Shown one piece after another: positions 44,887 through 55,062 of a stretch of 64,000 bases of DNA (position 1 is the first letter of the stretch; each line of letters opens with the position of its first letter). The stretch is from NCBI GenBank assembly GCA_022835595.1, contig BQUP01000006.1:1067307-1131306 (forward strand). The letters run 5' to 3'. The notes under the pieces are model-generated. The model had not been told where the DNA came from. It saw nothing but the letters and a program-made list of their open reading frames with translations, and did no database searches. The position numbers and the translations under genes are program-made. This stretch comes from Cystobasidium ongulense. Its lineage: Eukaryota > Basidiomycota > Cystobasidiomycetes > Cystobasidiales > Cystobasidiaceae.

Positions 44887-45887
44887 TTACTCGTCTGCGC
44901 TTGGAGGGGGTATGTTGGCATGAGGATTGAAGAACTGTTGAAGGGAACACGCGTGGCGCATAGTAAATGTATCAGTACGAGATATTATCACTTGGTGTAA
45001 TGGGCATATGAACTCACCAGAGCTGCGGTTTCAAATGCATGACAGTCGATTCAAAAGCAGGGGAGAGACGGTCAGCTTGACATTTGTTAGTGCACATCAG
45101 ACTCCACGCACTCTTGTCACCCCATGGGAATTCCTGCAGCAGGAACAAGAGAAGGGCGCGTCAGAACAGGCACGACTTGCGTTGACGATACAGGCGCTGT
45201 CGTTATTGCTCACCTTGTCGCGCTGTTCACATTGGCGGCACAAACGAGTTGGTCAGCGAAAAGAACGCATGCCTCGTGCAAGCCTCTCGAAGCTAAGAAC
45301 CTACCTTGTTCATGTATCTGCGCAGTCATAGCCAGCACAATGTCAGCATCGTTGCTCTCTCGGAGGGCCATTCCAGCCTCGCCCATGCATGCCATGCATT
45401 GCTGTCAGGCAGGCCAATCGGGAAAGCAGCCAGCCTGGACAGCGTAGCACGACCGCAAAGAGCAGAGACGACGCAGAGCCAGAAGGAAGCGCACTCACGG
45501 GTACGAGATCCGCTCGGGGAGTTCTCCGCCGTGCTCCTCCTTGATGTGCTCGACGTGTGCTTCGTGTTCAGCCATCAGGTTGCTGGTGGATGGATGGATG
45601 GATGGATGGAAGCAACTGGAGGTCAGCCAGCGACGCAGCAGACACGAGACGGGGCGACAGAGCGACAGCTGGACGTACGCCGAGTTGAAGTAGCCCACAG
45701 CAACGAGCGGGATGGCGACGTAGAAGGAGATCTTCCTCCAGAGGTCCGCTGAGCCGGCAGCATGCTCCTTCTGCGCATGTCTCGCCTCGACGAAGGTGTT
45801 GCCAGTGTTGCCCGACTTTGCAGTAGCGACGCTGTAGTTGCGGCGCGCGACTCGTGGAGCTGTGCGTGCGAGTGCTGTGCGGAACAT
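44887..45887 (-). CDS. COX13: Cytochrome c oxidase subunit VIa (COX13)
   Basis: Small inner-membrane subunit of complex IV, 129 aa. Seven exons: 45887-45679, 45582-45499, 45317-45305, 45222-45214, 45133-45112, 45022-45018 and 44934-44887; four are 13, 9, 22 and 5 nt. The protein has a mitochondrial presequence (MFRTALARTAPRVARRNYS), then LWRKISFYVAIPLVAVGYF as the one membrane helix, an EHEAHVEHIKEEHGGEL stretch and the family block YPYMNKRDKEFPWGDKTLFF. Each small exon carries part of that block (YMNK, RDK, EFPWGDK, TL), which strongly supports the model. Compared with the usual WGDGxxTLF there seem to be two residues fewer. All six introns are GT-AG, 80-181 nt. It is convergent with LRR gene 2. 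Confidence 0.92.
45587..45610. repeat. (TGGA)6 microsatellite in a COX13 intron
   Basis: Six perfect TGGA units. On the COX13 strand it reads (TCCA)6 and ends just before the acceptor of exon 2, so it makes up most of the pyrimidine-rich tract of that intron. Confidence 0.9.
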
Positions 45888-46231
45888 GGCGACTTTGGTG
45901 GTTTCGTATGGGTGTCTGAACTTGAGTCCTGGTCGGAGTAGAGAAAGGCAGCTCGTGCAAAGGCCGAACGGATTACATAGTAGGCAAGAAGACCCAACTC
46001 TGGTCCAAAGGCACTTCCAGGCACATGAGTTATGGTACAATCATTCAATTCTTTCATAGAGATGATACTCTCTGCCAACGATGCAATCAGAAGGGGGGCT
46101 TTCAATGGCGGATCGCTTTTACAATCCGATGGGGCTTTGCTTGTAGAATATGTACATGCTTGCTAATGCTTCTCTACCTCTAATGGACTACTATGCTTCC
46201 CATTCACATGGAAGATGGTTCAATTACTGCA
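45888..46231. other. Intergenic, COX13 upstream region
   Basis: A 344-bp gap between the COX13 start and the 3' end of the ubiquitin protease gene. Nothing else is recognised. Confidence 0.5.
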
Positions 46232-49200
46232 TTACCTCTTCGCCGGTGGCTTTTCTGACGGATCGACCCTTTCGTACATCAGGAGATAGGCTTGACTCTT
46301 GAACACTTCGTCAACGCTGGCTGGTCTCACTATATCGTCGCTGCAGTATATCCACTGTCTAGCGGCTTCATGATCAGACCGCGTGACAGCATCCTGCTGG
46401 CCTCCAGACGTTGATGGCGCTTTGACTTGCGTTCCCTCGTGCTTTCTCTGAGAAGTATATGTCATGGCGACATAGTGACCTGATCCCATACTGCCTTTAT
46501 GTACTATCACTGCATACAAGCGATAGACACAGTTCGAGCGCATCTCAGCTGAGGGCGCTGAACGTCTGAACCAAGACTTGTGCTGGGCACGAGTCGATTT
46601 TGCGTTGTTGTCACTCTCATCTCCACTTTTACGGGAGCCACCTTCTACATCAGATGCTAGCACCCTCTCAACTGCACTGGGCTCAGTAGGTGTCAAGGGA
46701 GGCGGAGCCATAAAAGGGGCCATATCGAGGTATAGCGGAAAGGTAATCTTGTCATCTAGCTTTTTCAGATCGCCAAACGAGGAGAACATCGATTTATGGG
46801 TTTGCTGAAAACGTTTTAGATGAAGCACCAGAATAGGTGGTAGTGATGAAATCAAGTATCGTTTGTGAGCTCTTCTAGGCACAAAGCGCTGCGAACGCGG
46901 CGGTAGCGTAGGTGCCGGCATATGGGAAGGATTTGGCCGAGCCATTGCAGTCTTCTGTCTATTGCCAGGCGAAGAGACAGCTGTATTCGCCAAAGAGGCA
47001 GTCAAGCCATCAGGCGAATTCTTGATTGCTGAGCCTGTCGATATGTCTCCATTACTCTGGTCGATATCCGACAAATCGCTTCTGTCTTCTTCATCTGCCT
47101 CGGCTCCCAGGTCCGACACGGATGAAGTAGGTAATCCAAGGGATGCTTGTGAGCCTGGCATAGAGATACTTCCCGAAGATGTCCGACTTTCAGAGGTTGA
47201 TAATGAAGAAAAGGCGGATTGCAGTGGGTCGCTCGTAAGGGAGACGGGAGGTGAGTTGGCCGTGATCATGATGTCTGGAGCGAGCGAGTTAATCATGCCT
47301 TGCGGCGGGTGAGCCCCATGCACGCTCGCCGCAGACGAGGCTGGAGCAGCGGTGCCATTTGCCTCTGCAAGTTGGCGCTCTCTTTCTGCCAACAATTTCC
47401 GATTCTTGGCAATCATGCTCTCTTCGGGTGCAATGCGGCCTCCCAGCAAGTCGCTTCCAGCACTAAAGGAAGCACGAGGTGTATCATCCAGAAGGGGACT
47501 TTTCAGATTGACAAGACGTTTGTTCTCTGCTTCTTCTTTCTTTCGCATTGCTTTGGCTGCTCGCTTCCGACCAACTTGAGCTACCATTTCAGGTTGGAGC
47601 AATTTCCAACATCTTCGACATTGAAAGGCATTTTCACCATCTAGCAATTCAACCGAAGTGAATTGTACGAGACATTGGTAGAGTCCTGTTTCGGTCACAT
47701 CGGCCATTGCTAGTGGCGAGCCGTTCGTTTCTGCTGCTGTCGGAGTAGGAATGGAATGGTGCGTGTGGTGACCTCCAGGCTGTGCGATCCGAAGTTGGGC
47801 AAGTGGAGATGAGTTACTCGAAGGTAGCGGTATCTCAGCAAACAATTGTCGGATATAATCTTGTTGCTCCTTGGTAGGTTTGGCAAGGAGATTTGACTGC
47901 TTGCTCTTTTTTCGCGCAGTGGAAGTATCGCTCCCTTTGCTCTTGCCGCTTGCTATTGTTTTGCTGCTGTCGCTACCTCCACCGACACGGAGGGAAGCGC
48001 CTCTCGAAAGCATAGAACGTTCGCGAGAGCGAGATCTCGTATCATCCTTCGTGGACAGAAAACCTTTTCGCGGGCTTTGAGAACGCAAGGTAGCCGGATC
48101 TAAGCTTCTCCGTCGACGTACTTCTGCTGCGTGCTCATCTAAGTCTTCTTCCTTCGATGAAGACAATTGCTTTACCGCATTATTTCTGCCTGGTGAGGAT
48201 GTGGCCGCACCTCCCGAGCTGATGCTAGCGTTGCTACTAGCTTGATATTCTAGAGCAGACGTAGCTCCGCCATCTTCAGATTCTGAAACTTCAGACTCGG
48301 AGGGATTGAGAATATTGGTTGGCGCACGCGGCGCCATTCTAGGTCGCTCGGCGTCCTTGCTGAGACTGCTACTGGACCCAAGAAACTTGAGTAGGCGATC
48401 ACGCTGCAATACACTGGCGAATTAGGCAGAGGTCAAGGGAAGGACAAGACATGATACTTACCCGTCGCACCTTGCCATCATCTCCCTTGATCGGCAAACT
48501 GATGTCTAGAAAATCTTCCTCTATCCGACTAACTCCTCTGCACTCTTCGCAAACAATGACACTCGCCAATTTCCCTCCAAAGATAGTATCGATAAAAGGC
48601 GTATATCTCGGCGGAGGTGGGTCACGTGGAGGCAGCCGGTAAGAGGGATCTTCAGCTAAAAGCGATTCAGCTTCAGAGGACGATATATCGTCCTCATCAG
48701 AGGAAGTGTCGTCGGATTCGCTAGATGAGATGTTTTCGCCTGCTGCCTGCGCTGCTTTTCTGCGGAGTACTTCAGCCACGGGACGCGAGCCTTTCCGTTT
48801 CTTCTTCTTTTGCTTGGCTTTCGTGTCAGGTTGCGGTTGAAGCTTTTTGATGAGCTGCACGAGGTTGCATGAACGGATCAATCTCCTGCACTTGTCACCG
48901 AACAGATTGCGACTCACGTCGATCTCTTCCATAGACACGCCATCAAGCAAGAAGCGAAGCAACTCGTGAGCATCCATCTGGTCCCATTCATTCCAATCTT
49001 CATTCCTTCGGTTTCTATAGACGAATTCAGCAGACGATCAGATTAGTTTGACTTGATGAAACTTCCTGAGACGTACAGCTCTCTCATAAGATTCTTAACA
49101 TTGATAGTCGACTGTTTCCCGCTCCACAGCTTGACGAGTGTGTTTGCCAAGGCCGAAGAGCTACGGTACATTTGGAATGGTCAGCATATGTGCGGGCATT

Positions 49201-49766
49201 CGTGCATATGATACAAGTAGGTTCGGTTCCCCTTCGGCGACCGAACCTTGGACGAGCAAGCACAACACACCCAACACAACTTACAGCGGGAGGGAGTCGG
49301 GAAATGGATCTTCAGTGAGAAGCTGAAGGGCTGGCGAGGTCTCTGTAGTTGGTGTCCCAGGTGTGAGAACGGTTGGGCTGCTTAGACCATGCTCCAGTCC
49401 CTGCCGTTGCTGCTCCGCTACAGCCGATATTCTGTCCATCTCGGCGGAGTCTGGATTATCGCCTGAAGATGACACAGAAGCACCGCCATCGTTGTTCGCT
49501 GGTTTGCTATCAGCTTGATCCGAGCTGCCCGTAGATTGACTCGTATGGCTAGCCTTGAGTACGCGCTCAGCTCCAGGATAGGCAGCAAGTGCGTCCCTCA
49601 GCGGCCGGCTAGCTGCGAGGCCTTGGATGACAGAGTTGAGGAAGCACGAGTTGCCGAGGTTATTGATTCCAGGGTTCGGATAGAAGCCCGAGGCAATGCT
49701 CGAATTGCTTGCACTGTTGCTGCTGCTGCCAGTTTTCTCCCGGTCCCGGTGGTGGTGCTTGAACAT
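46232..49766 (-). CDS. Ubiquitin-specific protease (C19/USP family)
   Basis: Cysteine protease removing ubiquitin from conjugates. Four exons: 49766-49285, 49160-49077, 49014-48462 and 48403-46232, giving 1096 aa. The Cys box GINNLGNSCFLNSVIQGLA is near the N-terminus (Cys about residue 41). QMDAHELLRFLLDGV is the following catalytic-domain element. A paired-Cys segment VIVCEECRGVSR and a later CRRCW suggest a zinc site. The C-terminal half holds YLISSLPPILVLHLKRFQQT and the His box MGSGHYVAMTYTS, then WIYCSDDIVRPAS and AYLLMYERV. Long Ser-rich and basic insertions split the domain. Arrangement resembles the USP16/UBP1-type enzymes, but the exact orthologue is not settled. The start could also be ATG at 49832. 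Confidence 0.9.
49219..49248. other. Perfect 9-bp inverted repeat in an intron
   Basis: AGGTTCGGT (49219-49227) and ACCGAACCT (49240-49248) are exact reverse complements around a 12-nt loop. The element lies inside the 124-nt first intron of the ubiquitin protease gene. Confidence 0.85.
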
Positions 49767-50223
49767 GCTTTCGCCGGGAGAAGCGCTGTCCCAGCCGCGA
49801 CCTCGAGCTCTTCGACAGTCGAGAGAGCGCAAGCCTGGCCTTGAGACGCTGTGCGGAGGTGACTATGCAAACGCTGCGTTGTCAAACAAGTAGCAATGCC
49901 ACAGAAGAGCCGCTCGAGAATCCCGTTACGTGATGATCAAGGAATGGGTGGCGGATCTAACCAAGGCCATACGGTAAGTTAGTGAAGATACTTGGGGCCA
50001 TCTAGAGTAGGCAAAGGACTCTCTAGATGGCCAGAGTTGTTTCAAGACAGCTTCAATCATGGCATAGGGATATGATCACCTGATCAGTAGACTTTTCAAG
50101 TGTTTGAAGCTTATCAAGGTAATTTGTAGTATTGATCTTTATGACAATATATTTCGGAACCACATTCACAACGCACAACAACGAATGCTCCCTCATAGAA
50201 GATTAGCAAGACACGCGATCTGA
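49767..50223. other. Intergenic between the ubiquitin protease and UTP21
   Basis: A 457-bp gap with a 12-bp perfect inverted repeat (listed separately). It should contain the protease promoter and the UTP21 3' UTR. Confidence 0.5.
49996..50032. other. Perfect 12-bp inverted repeat
   Basis: GGCCATCTAGAG (49996-50007) and CTCTAGATGGCC (50021-50032) are exact reverse complements with a 13-nt spacer. It lies about 190 bp past the UTP21 stop and about 230 bp before the protease start. It could be a 3' UTR hairpin or a protein-binding site. Confidence 0.9.
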
Positions 50224-53200
50224 TTACACAACGGGAACACCTCTAGCCCAAGCGACCATGCCCAGGCTTGACCGGACAAGGTTTCCAATCGCCTTCGTCT
50301 CCCTCACCTGAGCAGCAAGCATGCCTTGCAAGGCCTGTTTGAGCTCATCACCTCCCGTCTCTCCTTCGGCTCCATCCTCGTCCATTCCGTTGGCGAAAGA
50401 AGGATCCTCTCCCTCGCCAATGAGCACTTCTGAATGGGCAGAAAGGAAGACATTCATAACAGCTTGGACTGCTTCAAAGTCTTTTCGTGATGCCAGACGC
50501 GCAGTGAGAGCTTCGATGAAGAGTATGAGTTCCCTCTCGGTAGATAACGAGCGGATCTCAACGTCCAAAGCGGAAGGTGTTAGACTGAATAAGCGGGTAA
50601 AGAACGCTTCATCTGTAGAAAACGATCATTGATCAGTACAAACACGAGCTGGTATCCGTTCTTGCATAATGTATACTCACAAGCGTCATCAGTTGATCCC
50701 TGCCTCAGCATGCTGACCAATTGGCTGTCAATTTCCATATCCTGATACCCAAGTTTCCTGCCCTTTCTTTCATCCTCTCTGTCCTGCTCAGTGCTAGACT
50801 TCTTGCCAGCCTCAACAGTACTAGCGAAATCATATCTAGTCTCGGTACCAGGTAACGTAGGTAAAAAGAATGGAGCAGCTTCGGGAGCTTTAGGTGCTTC
50901 CTTGGGTTTATTCCTTGCTGTTATAGTTTCTAGATTGATCAAAGTTTGCCATTTGTGTCGCGGCATGAGTGTCAATGTAACTAGAGAAGATTCCAGTTGT
51001 CCTTCCGAGGCTATGTCTTGCAATAAGTGTATATGGTCCGCTTCCTCTTCTGTAAGCTCTGTTGGCAGATCTGCCATATCACCTTCTTCACCTTGCAACG
51101 TAGGCAGCGAAGCATACGCGGCGTATGTGCGCAGAACCTCATCCTCGTCGATGGTTCGGAGTGAGACCTCGGTGAATTGTGCTCGATTAGTCCTGTTGAC
51201 CGACGTGTTAGTATCAAATCAAAGATCAGAAACTGGTAGTCAATTGGCTTACCATAGATATACACCGACACTATCGACGTGCGATGTAGCAAGGAAATCT
51301 CCAGTAGGCGAAAAAGTGATGCTTGTAGCCATGCTTGGTGTTTTAAATGCATCGACGAGCTGCCCAGTCGGAATGTCGAATGTACGAATGATAGAGTCCG
51401 TTGATGTTGTCAAGAGCCAGCGCGAATCATTCGAGAAAGCCTATCGCGAGTTGAAGGCGGTTAGAAGAAAAGAATTGGCGAATTGAAAGCTTGCAATGGT
51501 GACTCACCATATCAACGACCCTGCCTCGGAAACCTGCAAACTCTCGGACTATTCGCTTTGTTTCAATGTCGACGAGGCGTACTGTAAGGTCATCGCACAC
51601 ACATGCAAGGAGATTGTTGTCCCTTTGAAGCTGTGTTGACACGATGCCCGCTGGCAGAGCTATACTTTCTAGATGTTTGGCATTGTGGAAGTCGAAAAAC
51701 TAGCATGCAAGACTTTGTCAGCCACGAAGCGAGTCAATTAAGATACTGGGCAGACTTACGTGAATATCACCACCCAGTGTAGCAACTATTGTAAGCGTGT
51801 TGAGAGAATCAGTCTCGATACCTGTCACATGCCGTGATCTCTTGTAAGTCGAGCCAGCGGACCGTTTCGCGCTTGTAAATTGATAGTCCCTCCTCTTGAT
51901 GCCGGATTGCATATTCCACATAGCAACACTGTCGTGTTTCTCAAAGCCGATCAGACCAAAATTGCCGCATGCGGTTACGCAGACAGACTAAGAAGCGCCG
52001 ATATCAATGGGTTGCCCTTTCGACGATTATGGCTAGAAAGCGAGAACGTACCTTGACTGCACCAGTATCGACTTTTGGCCCGTCAACGCCAAAGCGATGC
52101 TTGCCAAGCCTTTTATTTTCCACACTCCAAGACCTTGCGTACACATCCCCATCCGCGTGTGCAGTCAGGACATCATCCCATTCGCGCTTAACTATGCTTG
52201 CATTACCAGCTCCACCAATGCCAGATGAGTTGCCGACACCGACGAAAGCTAGGCGTTCAACAGCAGGAAGCTTGAGTTCATTGATAGTCAAGTTCAGGTT
52301 TTTGGCTTTCTTAGAATGTATGCCAGTGCCGCTGCCCTGTGAAAGTTCAAAAGAACGTGATTCACGTACGATACTTGTGTACCGAAGAGAGCGGTCTCCT
52401 TTGCTTGAAGAGAGCATACTCTTGCCATCGCTTCCGTAATAGCGAATGGTTGAAGGCGGACTAGCGTGACCAGATCGCTCTTTCAGCAAGCGAGGAGGCG
52501 AAGCAGGAGTTTCAAAGAACCATTCTCGGACAGAATTGTCGGCTCCTGAAGATACGAGTATGGCTTGGCCTGGGAAGAAGTGCAGCCCGCCGATCCGGCT
52601 TTCATGCGCTCTTCGAACTACAGATGTCAAAGTTCCTCCGTTATCGAGATTCCACAATGCAATGTTTCCATGAACGTCGGCGCTTGCCAGAGTTTGCGCT
52701 TCATTGTCTGTTCGAAAGGACAGAGCTGTTATAGAGGCCAGATGCGAGGGCGAATCAGAAGACATCTGAAACTGGAGGAGACTTTCGCCTGACCGGATGT
52801 CGAAGATGAGAATTCGACCGTCATTGAGTCCAAGAGCGAGCACATCGATGGCTGGAGATTGTACAGCGCAGGTTATGGCTGAACGGGTCATAGAAGATGC
52901 GTCTTGAAATGTGTCGGGTGGAAAAGAGTGCACAATCTGTCGCGTTTGCACATTGATAATTTGCAGGCCGCCTTCCTTGCTTGTCACGACTATCTTATTG
53001 AGATATGTCGAGGGATGTACGACGTGAGTTGCCGTGAAATCGCCCTCGAACTCGACGGTTGTGGTAAGTTCCTTTTCTTGTACATCCCAAACGAACAGTC
53101 GTCGACCGTCTTCGGAGAGACCGCAGAGGGTATTGCCAAAAAGAATGATCTCGGAGATATTGTAGGCAGACGATGACGATGTGCTAGCTGTTGAAGCGTT

Positions 53201-53711
53201 CGACTCTTCTATCGAACTGATGCTCGACACTTGCTTGCCACGCACATACTCGTACACAAAATTTCCAGCAGCCGCAAAGACTGAGTTGCCTTGTACGAGC
53301 AGCGAGGTGATCTCAACAGGCGTTTCGGGACCTTAGAGACACGTAGAAGCGGTTGGAAAGATCAGCACGGCCGCTCCTGTCGTCGTCTGGCCAGCAATGC
53401 CATGTGTCTAGCAATGCTGTCGATCACGCCCGCTCACCGACGAAAAGAAGTCTCAGACTGCCTGCTGCATCCCACATCGCCCATGACTTGCCCAGCGATG
53501 TGACGACGTTGACAACTGGCTTGTCGACATTTTTTGCGCTCCTTGTCTGCAGAGCGAGTGGTACATGGTTCGAAATTACGCCTAGGGCGCGGAAAGGTGT
53601 GAAGAGCCTGCGGTCTTTGGAAGCCTTGTCGGCTTGTCTTGCTTTCTTGACTGGACGGAGCCCTGAGACGCTGGATGAGGGTATATCCCCGCTAGACAGT
53701 TCGGCAGCCAT
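50224..53711 (-). CDS. UTP21: U3 snoRNP WD40 protein Utp21/WDR36
   Basis: Component of the small-subunit processome acting in 18S rRNA maturation in the nucleolus. Seven exons: 53711-53438, 53331-52052, 51987-51760, 51699-51508, 51440-51253, 51192-50681 and 50612-50224, giving 1020 aa with consistent phases. The N-terminus has the family start RRLFTPFRALGVISNHVPLA and VTSLGKSWAMWDAAGSLRLL. WD40 blades follow, for example ASADVHGNIALWNLD, FFPGQAILVSSGADNSVREW and LLTTSTDSIIRTFDIPTG. The C-terminal Utp21-specific domain is visible as HLLQDIASEGQLESSLVTLT, MPRHKWQTLINLETI and a final helical pair. The gene is divergent from a small membrane-protein gene, with a 164-bp shared upstream region. Confidence 0.95.
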
Positions 53712-53875
53712 GTTGATGCGATCCAGTCGTCGGCGGTGAGTTGTCAAGCATGACAGTGATGGAAGCTGGTCTGCAGAATGGTGGCTAGAATTCCCTCGAT
53801 CACGTTTTCTGCAGGTGGCTTCTGCATGGACTCACTCGCCTCTGTTCTGAAGCCTTCGAACACACACCCATACAG

Positions 53876-54804
53876 ATGTCACAAGATGGTGCTGGCATCT
53901 CCCCTGTGCCGGCCGACACAGGCTCCAAGTCGGATGATGAGGTATTCAAATTCGACTGGCGAAAGAAGGCAACCCTCATATTTCTAGGCTCGGTCGGCGT
54001 GACACTTCTTCTCACCGGCGCAACAGGCAGGCGCATGATAAAGAAGCCTCCTAGTGTTGCTCCGCACGCACCTTCCACTTCAACGTTTATGCCTCCTGCC
54101 AAGCAAGCCATACCTAAATCATCAAAGCAGCCGCCTCTTGCTTTCATTAAACGTATACCTGGCGTCTCGGCACCACCTCCTAGAAGATCGTCCTCGCGAC
54201 TGCGGCAGTTATTCCAGACTTCTCCAGCTCCTTCAACGCCCTTGAATTTCCTCGCAAATGAGCATGCGCCGTGGAAGAAGGAACTGCCAACACCGACCTT
54301 GGTAGAAAGTATGGTAGATGCCGAAGAAGTTGGCCCAGAACCTGCGCCCGAAGACAAGGCGAACGCCCTTCTTGACGCAATTAAAGCATTCACATTGGCT
54401 ACGACAATTACTGTGGGAACGGCGGCTGCTGGCGTTTACTTTCTGACGCGCTATCTTGGTGCAGACGATGTAAGGCTTGTTGCTAGCAAAAGACATTGGT
54501 CCATCAATACTGACTGCTTTCATGCCCATCTCAGATCCCTAGCTTCATGCACGAGCTGAGAGAACAGATAATGCAGCCCTTCGCAAGATCAGTAGCCAGT
54601 AGTGACTTTCTTCCCAATTTCATGAAGCTGAAAGAAAGACCTAGAACACCAGAGTCTTTGCGTTCAGAACAAGAGGACGAAGAGGAATTAAGACAGATCT
54701 TCGAACGTGGCTGGAGGGATCTTCTTAAACAAACAGGCCAAAGCGAAGACGAGACCAACGCTTCTCAACCTGGCGATAGCGTAGTAGAAATACGGAAAAC
54801 GTAG
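53876..54804 (+). CDS. Two-TM TMEM242/AIM11-like protein
   Basis: Two exons, 53876-54469 and 54535-54804, phase 0, 287 aa. There are two hydrophobic segments: ATLIFLGSVGVTLLLTGATG (about 32-51), preceded by a basic WRKK, and one around AFTLATTITVGTAAAGVYFL (about 170-190). The second is followed at once by an amphipathic GADDVIPSFMHELREQI. That order (TM, polar loop, TM, a motif with V-x-x-F-x-x-x-x-R) resembles TMEM242 and fungal AIM11, small mitochondrial membrane proteins. Here the loop is longer and Pro/Ser-rich, and there is an extra acidic C-terminal region. Identity is tentative. Confidence 0.7.
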
Positions 54805-55062
54805 ATGCCTCAAACGGTTCAAGCGGAATGCTTGTGGGCCGGATGGAAGTTCAGTTTGCTGAGTCTTTTTCGTATATTATGTTGTTGTACTATTACTATC
54901 GAGTTCTTTCAGAAACTGGGACTCCAACAACGACTACGTGCGTCCAGCAACAAATAACCCTAAGAATATAACGACTCGAGTGTGCTAAGAACTGCCTAAA
55001 GACGAATATATACCATATGAGCTCGCAGAGCAGGGATACCCGCTGTTCGAACCAAGCCGTTA

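Noticed and set aside
44730-44930. Extra 3' exon of LRR gene 2 running to a stop near 44928-44930
   Set aside because: The frame is open after a possible acceptor, but the opposite strand of 44887-44934 encodes the conserved last exon of COX13 (FFNPHANIPPPSADE), and the acceptor is weak. The nearer stop at 44713 is simpler.
45306-45752. Plus-strand open frame of 148 codons
   Set aside because: It is antisense to COX13 introns and exons and includes the TGGA microsatellite; nothing supports it as coding.
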